Of a DNA stretch of 44,502 bases, positions 8,452-16,904 are shown piece by piece. The notes beneath the pieces were generated by a model. It had not been told where the DNA came from and searched no databases. It was given only the letters and a program-made list of their open reading frames with translations. Origin of the DNA: an uncultured Prevotellaceae bacterium (lineage in GTDB: Bacteria; Bacteroidota; Bacteroidia; Bacteroidales; Bacteroidaceae); NCBI GenBank assembly GCA_902788605.1, contig CADAKX010000015.1:1-44502 (forward strand), read 5' to 3'. Numbering within the stretch: position 1 is the stretch's first letter; every line of letters starts with the position of its first letter. Made by a program: the position numbers and the translations under genes.

Positions 8452-8970
8452 TTAAACCTTTAATTTTTTCAGAGCTTCCCAACGAGGGTCTATCTCCTTA
8501 GCGTCCGCATCGCTGCTTCGGGCAGCCGAATGTTCATTGAGCACTCGCATCATAGCATCGTTACAATCGCCAGGTTGATGAACGTGCTGGATGGGTACCG
8601 CCAGTACTATGGACTCATAGATGAACCATGCCAGATGAAGAACACCTTCGTTCTCATCAACGGTGATGATATCATCGTTCTCTTGGTATTCGCTTCCCAA
8701 CTTCACCACTAAGCGAAGGTCTGCCTCAATAGGCTGGTCCATCATCTCCAAGCAGCGATCGCAAGGAATGCGAACTGTGCCGTCAGTATGCAATAGAAGT
8801 TCAAAAAAGCCGACGGCCTTGCGTATAGACCCCGACACATGCAACGAGCCTTCTTGCACCTGAGCGCCTTCGAGTGACTGAAAAAAATGATTATCCAACT
8901 CCCACGAAAGAGCCGTCTGCTCGCACGTAAGTGCCTTTAAATCAATATCAAATCGCTCCAAGTTACACAT
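8452..8970 (-). CDS. DUF177 (YceD-like) protein
   Basis: Predicted cytoplasmic protein of the YceD/DUF177 family, which is nearly always encoded before rpmF and is implicated in 23S rRNA accumulation. The 172-aa protein contains the family's central motif CDRCLE near residue 80 and an acidic middle (ENDDIITVDENEG). The ATG at 8970 is chosen; an in-frame GTG at 8976 lies only about 15 nt from the promoter box and is less likely. Confidence 0.82.
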   Translation of the reverse strand: MCNLERFDIDLKALTCEQTALSWELDNHFFQSLEGAQVQEGSLHVSGSIRKAVGFFELLLHTDGTVRIPCDRCLEMMDQPIEADLRLVVKLGSEYQENDDIITVDENEGVLHLAWFIYESIVLAVPIQHVHQPGDCNDAMMRVLNEHSAARSSDADAKEIDPRWEALKKLKV

Positions 8971-8990
8971 ATACACTCTTTTTGCGGGTG

Positions 8991-8998
8991 CAAAGGTA
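8991..8998 (-). promoter_or_regulatory. Promoter box of the DUF177-rpmF-fabH operon
   Basis: TACCTTTG reads on the minus strand at 8998-8991, with a TTG about 22 bp upstream. It is divergent from the histidine-kinase promoter in the same short intergenic region. Confidence 0.65.
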
Positions 8999-9038
8999 CA
9001 ACTTTTTTTTCAAATTCATACAACTTTTCATCACTTTC

Positions 9039-9071
9039 TTGCTATTTTTTCAGAATAATTACGTATTTTTG
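9039..9071 (+). promoter_or_regulatory. Promoter of the histidine kinase gene
   Basis: TATTTTTG at 9064-9071 with TTG at 9039-9041 (22 bp apart) precedes the ATG at 9091 by 19 bases. Confidence 0.55.
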
Positions 9072-9090
9072 CCGACAAATAGCCTAAAGA

Positions 9091-10221
9091 ATGCAGTGGA
9101 CTGACAAGATCAGACAAGTAAAAATATGGCTTGTGATAGTCGCTATTCTCATTGCGGGAGCGGCATTGCTGGCCTCACATTACCTGGTGCGCGACCTCCA
9201 AACCGAGGAGCGCAACAAGATGGAGGTGTGGGCAAAAGCGATGGAGGCCCTGAACCAAGAGGATGAGATGTCCTATCTATTATTGGTGGCACAGGTGATG
9301 GAGGGCAACAACACCATACCTGTCATCGTGCTCGACTCGAAAGACCACGTAATGGACTACCGCAACATCGAGGATTCTACCAACGCAGAGGCCTATGCCA
9401 AGCAAATGAAACAGGCTGGCAATGTCATCAAGATAGAACTGGGAGGCGACTACCAGCAGGTGTGCTACGACGAGTCTATCATGCTGAAACGCCTGACCTA
9501 TTACCCCTATTGGGCGCTAGCTGTAGTACTGATCTTTGCCATTGTGGCCGTGTTTGCCATCCTCACGGCCAAACGAGCCGAGCAGAACAAGGTATGGGTG
9601 GGACTCTCGAAGGAGACCGCCCATCAGTTGGGCACCCCTATTTCGAGTCTGATGGCATGGGTGGAGGTATTAAAGGAGACCTACCCCGATGATGCTCTGA
9701 TACCAGAAATGGCTAAAGACGTTAAGCGTCTGGAGCGCATTGCTGAGCGTTTCTCAAAGATTGGTTCGCTGCCTGAACCTGTTGAGACACCCATGAACGA
9801 GGTATTGGATCGCGTCATCGAATACATGGACAAGCGCACATCCCAGAAAATTAGCATCAAAGGCCACTATCCCGACCATCCCGTCGTCGTCAAAATAAAT
9901 GCCTCGCTGTTTGAGTGGGTCATCGAGAATCTCTGTAAGAATGCTGTCGACGCGATGGAAGGCGACACAGGAAAGATTGACCTGTGGCTTTTGGAAGAGG
10001 ATAATATCGTTGCCATAGAGGTGGTAGACACTGGCAAGGGTATCAAGAAAAAGAATATCAGCAACGTCTTCCGCCCAGGTTTCACAACCAAGAAACGCGG
10101 CTGGGGTCTGGGACTCTCACTGGCCAAGCGTATCGTTGAGGAGTATCACAAAGGGCATATCTACGTGAAAGAGTCGGAAGTGGGACGTGGCACCACGTTC
10201 CGCATTGAGTTGAAGAGATAA
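9091..10221 (+). CDS. Membrane sensor histidine kinase
   Basis: A two-component sensor kinase of 376 aa. One transmembrane helix at about residues 12-30 and a second at about 139-160 bracket a small periplasmic sensor domain of about 108 residues. The dimerisation/phosphoacceptor domain carries His178 in KETAHQLGTP. The ATP-binding domain shows the N box (ENLCKNAVDAM, with Asn284), the G1 box DTGKGI at 313-318, the F-like box FRPGFTTK and the G2 box GWGLGLSL at 337-344. All catalytic motifs are intact. No response-regulator gene lies on either side, so it is an orphan kinase in this window. Confidence 0.88.
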   Translation: MQWTDKIRQVKIWLVIVAILIAGAALLASHYLVRDLQTEERNKMEVWAKAMEALNQEDEMSYLLLVAQVMEGNNTIPVIVLDSKDHVMDYRNIEDSTNAEAYAKQMKQAGNVIKIELGGDYQQVCYDESIMLKRLTYYPYWALAVVLIFAIVAVFAILTAKRAEQNKVWVGLSKETAHQLGTPISSLMAWVEVLKETYPDDALIPEMAKDVKRLERIAERFSKIGSLPEPVETPMNEVLDRVIEYMDKRTSQKISIKGHYPDHPVVVKINASLFEWVIENLCKNAVDAMEGDTGKIDLWLLEEDNIVAIEVVDTGKGIKKKNISNVFRPGFTTKKRGWGLGLSLAKRIVEEYHKGHIYVKESEVGRGTTFRIELKR

Positions 10222-10265
10222 TCAGCTTATAGCGATAATCAATAATCAGCTATAGCGATAATCAG
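10219..10265. repeat. Short direct repeat between convergent genes
   Basis: TAATCAGCTATAGCGA is present twice (10219-10235 with one extra T, and 10243-10258), each followed by TAATCA. The stop codon of the kinase gene is the first TAA of the repeat. Confidence 0.6.
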
Positions 10266-10266
10266 T

Positions 10267-12645
10267 TTAATACTGGGATGCCAACCAGCCGAAACGCGAC
10301 CAGTCCATCACACGATTCCAGCCATAATTCAAGCATGTTTTATTAATAGAATAAGGTTTGGAATCATATTTTTCGCCCTTCGGAATAAACATACTTAATC
10401 CGCCACACTCCGTCTGACTGGAGTCGAAATAAGAAAACCATTGCTTCAACGGATTAGACATCGTCATCCACCGAGCGGAAGTCAAATTATAGGGTACTGC
10501 CTTTCGGAACACTTCATCCCATTGATTGAAAACTTCTGCAGAGGCTCTTGCCTTCAAGAACTCCCTTATATCATAGAAGATAGGAGCATTATTGTACCAA
10601 TAGAACGTCACCGAACCCGAATACGTCGTCCCCATGTCAATAGGTGACGGACAGGTATAATTCGTCATAAAGGTAGCAAGGATATCGTGGGTAGCAGTAG
10701 CCAACTGACCCATATAACGCAGGTCAACGACTGAGAGAGGCACACTATAGCCATCCAACTCATAATCACCTGTAAAGGCATCCAGATAATACTGATAATA
10801 GGTATCGATAATGCCTCGATAGAGGTCGACGTCATCTTTATAGAAATATGGCACAACAAGCTGATAAGGTGCCCCGTTGCCAGGAATCTCGGCAGGCGAG
10901 CCAATCAGATAGTTTGCCGCATGCTGCAGTTCGTAGGCCGTCTCTGCGGAAACCAGGTTACAGCAATCAGCAAAGATAAACTCAAACTTTGGGAGACCCA
11001 CTAAAGCCCGGGCCATCTGAGTGATATTCATCCACTTAGTACCCTTGCTCGTTTCATCCTGACTACAATCCAAGCCATAAGCACGCAGTGGACGACTCTG
11101 AGCCTCAGCCACACTATCCTCAGAGACCAGCCAGCCACTGGCGTGCCCCCAAAGCACCAAGCCATAGCTATCAGCCTCAGCAGCATCAATCATCGTCTGA
11201 AGCACCTCACGAAAACAAGCAGGGTCGCTGGAATAGAAATTCTCATCATAGCTTTTCACGATCTCGGCCTCACCATTATGCAGTTCCACGATATACGGCG
11301 TGCGCCCAGAACCAGTATACTTCACGCTATCAACAAACACCAGCAAACGTTGGTTGTCAGCCAGTTCTCGCGAAGCATTCACCAACTCCTTCATGTCATT
11401 GCGCAAATACCCTTTCTGTCCCAGGTCATTCTCACCAGCCATATAGACCAGTACTGTGCGCTCAGCCTTGGTGATCTTCCAAGGCTTACTCGGTCCTTCG
11501 TCATCATCCTTACTGCAAGAAGATAAGCCCACAGCAGCCACGAGTAGCAACAGCAAAGCAGCCTTAGAAGAGCGTTTAAAGTCATCTATCTTCATCAGCA
11601 GGATGCCAGCGAATATCCACAAGATTTCCCTGACACGACAAATGATACTCACAAAGATGCCCAACGCAGCCGAGTCGACATTACTACCCAGTTTTGTAGA
11701 CATGCCGATAAGCGCGATAGACAACATGAAGCCACCCTCCTGAACACCCAACTGCATGGGCAGGAAGCCTATCAAGTTGGCGAAGAGTGTGGTGAACGAC
11801 AGAATCAGTATCGAATAAAGGAACGTAAAGAACAAGCCATCGACACCTCCGCCACAGTCGATACCAAAGAGCAGGAGCATAAAGAGTATTTCCAGACTCT
11901 GCACGATGCGCGAGGCATATTCTAACAGCAGACTGCTGTAGAAGGCACGCTTGTCTTGCTTGTGCAACGAAGCAATCTGGGCATCGATATTCTTTAATGC
12001 CTCAGCATGCTTTTCCTGAAAGCGTGTGCTCCAGCCTTTCAATCCAGGAATCTTACCTATCCAACGAATCAGTTTGACCACCAATCCATTCTTATAACCC
12101 TTCGAAAAAACATAGAAGGCCAACAGGCAGAAAGCGATGGCAGCAGCCATGCAAACGCTGATGGCAGGCGTCAGCGGCACATAGTCAATGGCAGCCAAAG
12201 CCAGATAGAGGAAGATGGACGTAAACCACAGCCAGAAATGCGCAAAGAAGTGCATCATGGCATAGAGTATAACCGACGACGTAGCCCGCTGGTTGCCGAT
12301 ATTCTTCGACAGTTCCATGATTCGATAAGGCTCACCACCCAGTCCACCCACGGGTGTCGCATAGTTCAGCGCATAGCCCGTGATGGTCAGTCGGTAGATA
12401 CGCCAGAAGCTCACTTTCTTGGTGTTCTCCTCCGTATTATAGCTGATGATGCTCTGCCAGGCCCAGGCATTGAGACCATAGACCAGGAACCAGATGCCCA
12501 GGATAGGAATCAGCCAGTAGCCTGCCTTACACAGATGCTGCCACAGTTCAACAAAGCTAACATCAAAAGTCAGTATCATCGCCACCACGGCAACGATACC
12601 GACTATGAAAAAGAGGTTATTCAACCGCTGTTTAGTCCACTTCAT
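10267..12645 (-). CDS. Flippase-like membrane protein fused to a clostripain-family lipoprotein
   Basis: A continuous 792-codon frame encodes two normally separate proteins. Residues 1-350 are a polytopic membrane protein of the lysylphosphatidylglycerol-synthase TM / UPF0104 flippase-like family, with the family-typical region ATPVGGLGGEPYR at about 96-108. Residues 351-792 look like a complete lipoprotein: Met351-Lys, a hydrophobic segment and the lipobox GLSSC with Cys377. A clostripain (C11) peptidase domain follows, with His501 in LWGHASGW and the Asp560-Cys561-Cys562 site. Met351 (ATG at 11595) could serve as an internal start giving a 442-aa lipoprotein. No sequence in between looks like a linker. 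It ends the lipid-headgroup operon; its start lies 45 nt after the previous stop. Confidence 0.8.
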   Translation of the reverse strand: MKWTKQRLNNLFFIVGIVAVVAMILTFDVSFVELWQHLCKAGYWLIPILGIWFLVYGLNAWAWQSIISYNTEENTKKVSFWRIYRLTITGYALNYATPVGGLGGEPYRIMELSKNIGNQRATSSVILYAMMHFFAHFWLWFTSIFLYLALAAIDYVPLTPAISVCMAAAIAFCLLAFYVFSKGYKNGLVVKLIRWIGKIPGLKGWSTRFQEKHAEALKNIDAQIASLHKQDKRAFYSSLLLEYASRIVQSLEILFMLLLFGIDCGGGVDGLFFTFLYSILILSFTTLFANLIGFLPMQLGVQEGGFMLSIALIGMSTKLGSNVDSAALGIFVSIICRVREILWIFAGILLMKIDDFKRSSKAALLLLLVAAVGLSSCSKDDDEGPSKPWKITKAERTVLVYMAGENDLGQKGYLRNDMKELVNASRELADNQRLLVFVDSVKYTGSGRTPYIVELHNGEAEIVKSYDENFYSSDPACFREVLQTMIDAAEADSYGLVLWGHASGWLVSEDSVAEAQSRPLRAYGLDCSQDETSKGTKWMNITQMARALVGLPKFEFIFADCCNLVSAETAYELQHAANYLIGSPAEIPGNGAPYQLVVPYFYKDDVDLYRGIIDTYYQYYLDAFTGDYELDGYSVPLSVVDLRYMGQLATATHDILATFMTNYTCPSPIDMGTTYSGSVTFYWYNNAPIFYDIREFLKARASAEVFNQWDEVFRKAVPYNLTSARWMTMSNPLKQWFSYFDSSQTECGGLSMFIPKGEKYDSKPYSINKTCLNYGWNRVMDWSRFGWLASQY

Positions 12646-12649
12646 AGGT

Positions 12650-12685
12650 CTAGGGTTTCTAGTTTTGCTAGTTTTACTAGTTCTA
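12650..12685. repeat. 9-bp tandem repeat between two operon genes
   Basis: Four 9-bp units of the form CTAGNNTTN (CTAGGGTTT, CTAGTTTTG, CTAGTTTTA, CTAGTTCTA) fill the gap between the CDP-alcohol phosphatidyltransferase stop and the next start. Confidence 0.7.
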
Positions 12686-12690
12686 CTAGC

Positions 12691-13677
12691 CTATCTGGAG
12701 ATCTTCGCCGCAATGCGCTTGCAGAACGACTCGTGACGATGGTTGACATACCAATAGATGATGCCCATACCCACGATCTCCCACAGGAAATTGCCCACGG
12801 GGAAGTCCAGCAAGCAGAACAAGAACAGCCAAGACTCGCGGAAGTTGAAGGTCAGCAGTCCGTTCCACTTCATCAGGGGCAACGACTCACGATGAATCTC
12901 ATCACGCACCTCCTGGGGGATATTGTCCACACTACCGTATTTCTCGCGCAACGCAGCCATCAGCTTCTGGAACTCAGGCGTTACGTTCTCCTGTTTTTTC
13001 GTGTATTCGATGTACGACTTCTGGAACCAACGCTCATAGAAAGGCGTCTCCTTGGGCATCTGCTCATAGATTTCCTTCTGACGCACAGAGTTATCGAGCT
13101 CCGAACCCTTCTCGCCCTTCAGGAAGAATAAGTGCACCTGGATATAATAGTCAGCCAAGCGTTGCTGCCCCTGCAGTCCCCAAAGACCAGAGATCAGCGC
13201 CAAGATAAAGACGACAACAGTGGCAATCAGCGTATTCTGCTCATTGTCCTCGATGCCCAGCCACTGGAACTCCAAGTCGTGGTGCAAGTAGAAGCGCCAC
13301 ACCAGAGCCACATAGATGGGGAAGAACCACGTGAAGCCAGCCAAGCCATCGAGGATACGCCCCAGACGACTCTTCTTGCCCGTCATACGAGCCAGCTGTC
13401 CATCGGTACAATCGAAGATATCGCCCCACATCAGCAGGAAGATACCGATGATGTTATACACCAGTCCCAGCGTACCACCATAGTAGAAGCTGCCCTGCGC
13501 AAAGAACCATGCGCTGGCGGCACCGATAATCATCGACCAGATGGTGATGGTGTTGGGATGCACATCGAATTTGGCGAAGAACACTGCACAATAGTAACAA
13601 AAGGGACGGATGACATGCAAGTCCAGCCAGTCTTCCGTCTCTGATGATTTCAGTGTTGCCCTGAATTTCTCGTTCAT
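12691..13677 (-). CDS. CDP-alcohol phosphatidyltransferase family protein with altered active site
   Basis: A 328-aa polytopic membrane protein of the CDP-alcohol phosphatidyltransferase family, which joins a CDP-activated group to an alcohol during phospholipid synthesis. The signature D-x2-D-G-x2-A-R-x8-G-x3-D-x3-D is present as Asp89, Asp92, Gly93, Ala96, Arg97, Gly106 and Asp110, but position 114 is Gly instead of the last Asp, which normally acts as the catalytic base. The codons are unambiguous. A hydrophilic insert (about 185-265, charged) separates the N- and C-terminal helices. Its neighbours are a nucleotidyltransferase and a PLP enzyme upstream and a flippase-like protein downstream, so a dedicated lipid-headgroup pathway is likely. 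Substrates are unknown. Confidence 0.78.
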   Translation of the reverse strand: MNEKFRATLKSSETEDWLDLHVIRPFCYYCAVFFAKFDVHPNTITIWSMIIGAASAWFFAQGSFYYGGTLGLVYNIIGIFLLMWGDIFDCTDGQLARMTGKKSRLGRILDGLAGFTWFFPIYVALVWRFYLHHDLEFQWLGIEDNEQNTLIATVVVFILALISGLWGLQGQQRLADYYIQVHLFFLKGEKGSELDNSVRQKEIYEQMPKETPFYERWFQKSYIEYTKKQENVTPEFQKLMAALREKYGSVDNIPQEVRDEIHRESLPLMKWNGLLTFNFRESWLFLFCLLDFPVGNFLWEIVGMGIIYWYVNHRHESFCKRIAAKISR

Positions 13678-13680
13678 ACC

Positions 13681-14739
13681 TTATTTATTATTATAGACGC
13701 GCTTGATGGTGTCGCACACCACCTGTGTCTGTTCCTTACGTCCCAATGTGATGCGCAGGCAAGACTCCAGTCCCTTGTCGGTCATGAACTTAATCTTGTA
13801 GTCCTGAGCCTTCAACTCCTCCATCAGTTTATCCTTGATCTCCAGAGGATACTTAATCAGGATGAAGTTGGCCACACTCTTATAGACCTTGAAACCAGGC
13901 AGACTGCCCAGTTCCTTCTTGTACAGCTGGCGTCCCCACTCCATATCATCGGCCACATGGCGATAGTGCTCATCGCTATCCAGAGCGGCCAGAGCCACAG
14001 CCTCAGAGAAGCGGTTGTAACCCAGATACTTGTTCACATAGCTCAAGAACTGGTCGTGACCCTTACCGATGAAGCCGAAGCCGCAGCGCAGGCCAGGCAG
14101 ACCATAGAACTTAGAGAGGGTGCGCGAGATGATCAGGTTGCTGTATTTGTTGACCAGCGGAGCGATGTAAGCAGTATCCTTAGAGATAAAGCTAGCATAA
14201 GCCTCGTCAATCAGAACGATGGTGTCTGAAGGGATATTCTCCAGGATACGAGCCGTCTCCTCGGGAGTCAGTCCGTTACCTGTGGGGTTGTTGGGTGAAG
14301 CCAGCAACAGCATACGGGGGTGTACGCGGTTGGTGTATTCGATGACCTCGTCGATATCATAGGCAAAAGTATCTTCCTTCTCGTGCAGGGGATACATCTC
14401 GAAGGTGCCGCCGCACTCCTGGGCCACCTTATTATAATACCACCAAGAGAATTCAGGAATCAGAATCTTCGTGTTGGGCGTGCCGTTCACCTCCTGACTG
14501 TTGATTGACAGGAAATAGTGGATGGCATTCTTCAGCATGTCCTCGCCGCCATAGGTCAGCAGCACCTGTTCTTCGGGCACGCCATAGATCTCGCCGACGC
14601 GAACGCTGATGACACTCTTCTTGCCCTGATCGTAGATACGGGTGTAGAAGCACAGGTCCTTGGGGTCAAAGTTCTTAATAGCCTCTACCACCTTCTGGCT
14701 GGGCTCAAAGTTAAATTCGTTTCTATCAAGAAAGTTCAT
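13681..14739 (-). CDS. PLP-dependent aminotransferase/decarboxylase, HisC/CobD-like
   Basis: A fold-type I PLP enzyme of 352 aa. It shows SPNNPTG at 148-154, the PLP-binding Asp178 in IDEAY, the Schiff-base Lys210 in RTLSKFYGLPGLR, and a C-terminal carboxylate-binding Arg in SCLRITLG. The sequence fits the HisC (histidinol-phosphate aminotransferase) and CobD (threonine-phosphate decarboxylase) group. FYGLPGLR leans towards the CobD side, but this cannot be settled by eye. It lies 3 nt upstream of the CDP-alcohol phosphatidyltransferase gene and 27 nt downstream of a LicC-like nucleotidyltransferase gene. Inference: it may make an amino-alcohol phosphate for a lipid headgroup rather than serve histidine synthesis, since no other his genes are nearby. 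Confidence 0.8.
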   Translation of the reverse strand: MNFLDRNEFNFEPSQKVVEAIKNFDPKDLCFYTRIYDQGKKSVISVRVGEIYGVPEEQVLLTYGGEDMLKNAIHYFLSINSQEVNGTPNTKILIPEFSWWYYNKVAQECGGTFEMYPLHEKEDTFAYDIDEVIEYTNRVHPRMLLLASPNNPTGNGLTPEETARILENIPSDTIVLIDEAYASFISKDTAYIAPLVNKYSNLIISRTLSKFYGLPGLRCGFGFIGKGHDQFLSYVNKYLGYNRFSEAVALAALDSDEHYRHVADDMEWGRQLYKKELGSLPGFKVYKSVANFILIKYPLEIKDKLMEELKAQDYKIKFMTDKGLESCLRITLGRKEQTQVVCDTIKRVYNNK

Positions 14740-14766
14740 AATTATCTGCTTTAATATATTGATCGG

Positions 14767-15531
14767 TTAATAAAGTTCTTCAGGAATCAGTTTCTTAGCA
14801 TTCTCAAAATCCTCGGGAGTATCGAGTTCAATTGAGAAATACTTCGTGGTGTCCACCACCGTGAAGGTGTGGCCCTGAGGGATGAGACGCTCGAAGGCAC
14901 GCTCATAGAAGATATCAATCAAGCCCTCGCGCTCAATCATCTGCTCCAGTTCGGTGAAGAGTGCCTTACTATAGTCGGCCGTCATCTTCTCGAAGCCCAC
15001 GCTCTCGCCGATAGCCTTCTCGATGGCGCATACCTTACTGATCTCCACCACGCGGCTGTTGTCGTCCACGATAACCTTCATCTCCTCCTCGCCCAACTCA
15101 TGGCGGTTCACGGCCAGTGCGTCACCCTCAGTAGCGAGTACGGTGGCGATGATCTGCGGGTCGAACAAGATGTCACTATCCGACAACAGGAACTCACGAC
15201 CCTCGGTGAAGGGGCGAGTGAGCCACAGCGAGAAGATATTGTTATTATGTGCGTAATCGGGGTTATCAATAAAATGAATTGTCAACGACGGATAGTGGGC
15301 CGTCAGGAAGTCACGAATCATCTCAGCCTTATAGCCAGTCACGACCACCAACTCGTTGATACCAGCCTTCATCATGGCATCCACCGTGCGCTGAAGCAGC
15401 GTACGCTCGCCAACGGCCAGCAGACATTTGGGACACTTGTCTGTCAACGGGCGCAGACGCTTAGCCATGCCGGCAGCCAAGATAACGCCCAGTTTACCAT
15501 CCTTGGTCTCAGTCTTCATTGTGCTATTCAT
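14767..15531 (-). CDS. Sugar/choline-phosphate nucleotidyltransferase (LicC-like)
   Basis: An NTP-transferase-fold protein of 254 aa. The signature loop is at about 18-38 (LAAGMAKRLRPLTDKCPKCL), the metal-binding region is DSDILF with Asp118 and Asp120, and there is a late Asp in ELDTPEDF. The NNIFSLWL element at 97-104 is typical of LicC-type CTP:phosphocholine cytidylyltransferases and of inositol-phosphate cytidylyltransferases. It probably charges a phosphorylated headgroup with CTP for the CDP-alcohol enzyme encoded two genes downstream. It is the first gene of the operon. The exact substrate cannot be read from sequence. An alternative start at 15519 is possible. Confidence 0.8.
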   Translation of the reverse strand: MNSTMKTETKDGKLGVILAAGMAKRLRPLTDKCPKCLLAVGERTLLQRTVDAMMKAGINELVVVTGYKAEMIRDFLTAHYPSLTIHFIDNPDYAHNNNIFSLWLTRPFTEGREFLLSDSDILFDPQIIATVLATEGDALAVNRHELGEEEMKVIVDDNSRVVEISKVCAIEKAIGESVGFEKMTADYSKALFTELEQMIEREGLIDIFYERAFERLIPQGHTFTVVDTTKYFSIELDTPEDFENAKKLIPEELY

Positions 15532-15563
15532 TACCTTATTAAATAATAATTAAAATCAAGCTG

Positions 15564-15571
15564 CAAAGGTA
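15564..15571 (-). promoter_or_regulatory. Promoter box of the lipid-headgroup operon
   Basis: TACCTTTG reads on the minus strand at 15571-15564, about 33 nt upstream of the nucleotidyltransferase start. Confidence 0.6.
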
Positions 15572-15653
15572 CATAATATTTCTGATACCTCCAAAACTTT
15601 TTGCATTATTTGATTTTTTCTCAAATTCGCTTCGGAATGTAGAATAAAATTGT

Positions 15654-15661
15654 TACCTTTG
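15654..15661 (+). promoter_or_regulatory. Promoter box of the RelA/SpoT-domain gene
   Basis: TACCTTTG at 15654-15661, followed 30 nt later by ATG at 15692. It rules out the longer frame starting at 15650. Confidence 0.6.
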
Positions 15662-15691
15662 CATAAAACAATCGTTAATAAGACAACAATT

Positions 15692-16792
15692 ATGGAATAC
15701 AGTTTGAATCCGCATAGTCAAGAACTACTAGCTCAATTCCGTGAGAACCTCCCCGTCTATCAGAAGATAGAGCAGGTGGCTCTGCAAGTCATCCAGCGCA
15801 TTATCAAGGAGCAGGGTATCACCATCAACAGCCTTGAGCACCGCGTCAAGGCCGAAAAGTCGTTGGCCGGCAAACTCGAACTCAAAGGCGGCAAATACAC
15901 TTCTATCAGCGATATCACCGACCTTTTTGGCATGCGCATCATCACCTTCTATACCGATGATGTCGACAAGGTGGCCGCCATTGTCAAGCGCACCTTTGAT
16001 GTTGACTGGAACGAGTCGGTGGACAAGCGTAAGGCCCACGAGTTGACCAGCTTCGGCTACAACTCGCTGCACTATATCTGCCGTCTACCCAAGACCCTCG
16101 TTGACGACCCCGATATGCCGCTACTCAACGAACTGCGCTTCGAGATCCAGATGCGCACCGCCCTGCAACACGTGTGGTCGACCATCGAGCACGACATCGG
16201 CTATAAGGGCAGCGTGAAGATACTTCCCGAGTACAGACGTCAGTTCAGCCGACTGGCAGGTATGCTCGAGCTCATTGACGACGAGTTCAGCCGTCTGCGC
16301 ACCACCATGACCGACTATCGCCGCCAGATGCAGTCGCTGGTGGCCAGTGGCAAACTGGACGAGGTGCCTCTCAATGCCAGCACCTTCCGTCATTTCCTTG
16401 AGATGAACCCGCTGAACAAGCTCAATCAGCGCATCGCCGCCTCCAACCAGGCCGAGATACTCCCCTACCCCTTGATGTCGTTCCTGCCCGTCATCGAATA
16501 TTTCGACATGAAGACCCTGGGCGACGTTCAGCACTTTATCGATGACAACAGCGACGCCGCCTACCAGCTGGCCCTGTCGCAACTGGCCTTCACCGATATC
16601 GACATCATCTCAGAGAGTATCGGTCTGCAGAACCTGTGCATTGTTGAGATGATGAAACGCGGCGAGGGCAAGGGTGGCATCCAACTGATCTTTGACATTC
16701 TCAACGGTCGTCAGGATGAAAACAGGGCGATGGCCAAGATTATGTTTGAACAAGCCGCCATACTACCTTTTATGCAAAAAGACAAAAAATAG
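15692..16792 (+). CDS. (p)ppGpp synthetase-like RelA/SpoT-domain protein
   Basis: A predicted alarmone synthetase with a RelA/SpoT synthetase domain at about residues 45-175. Conserved motifs are RVKAEKSL at 51-58, SISDITDLFGMR at 71-82, YNSLHY at 123-128, EIQMRT at 151-156 and HVWSTIEHDIGYK at 160-172. There is no HD hydrolase domain and no TGS/ACT regulatory region, so it is a small-alarmone-synthetase type. At 366 aa it is longer than RelQ/RelP enzymes (about 210-260 aa); the extra 150-180 C-terminal residues are helical and unrecognised. It is probably monocistronic. Confidence 0.82.
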   Translation: MEYSLNPHSQELLAQFRENLPVYQKIEQVALQVIQRIIKEQGITINSLEHRVKAEKSLAGKLELKGGKYTSISDITDLFGMRIITFYTDDVDKVAAIVKRTFDVDWNESVDKRKAHELTSFGYNSLHYICRLPKTLVDDPDMPLLNELRFEIQMRTALQHVWSTIEHDIGYKGSVKILPEYRRQFSRLAGMLELIDDEFSRLRTTMTDYRRQMQSLVASGKLDEVPLNASTFRHFLEMNPLNKLNQRIAASNQAEILPYPLMSFLPVIEYFDMKTLGDVQHFIDDNSDAAYQLALSQLAFTDIDIISESIGLQNLCIVEMMKRGEGKGGIQLIFDILNGRQDENRAMAKIMFEQAAILPFMQKDKK

Positions 16793-16866
16793 TTGATATA
16801 AATCATGAGAAAACGTCTAAAAGTATTAATTTTGTAACTTTTTTAATATATTTCGATTTAAATTCG

Positions 16867-16874
16867 TACTTTTG
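16867..16874 (+). promoter_or_regulatory. Promoter box of the XRE-cupin gene
   Basis: TACTTTTG at 16867-16874 lies 30 nt before the ATG at 16905 and excludes the upstream TTG-started frame. Confidence 0.55.
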
Positions 16875-16904
16875 CGGCTCAAAAACAAAGAAACTGTAAC
16901 AATT

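Noticed and set aside
12007-13131. Plus-strand frame of 374 codons
   Set aside because: Lies antisense to two genes (flippase-like fusion and CDP-alcohol enzyme) and has no recognisable domain.
16121-16582. Minus-strand frame of 153 codons opposite the RelA/SpoT-domain gene
   Set aside because: Antisense shadow; the plus-strand frame has all synthetase motifs.
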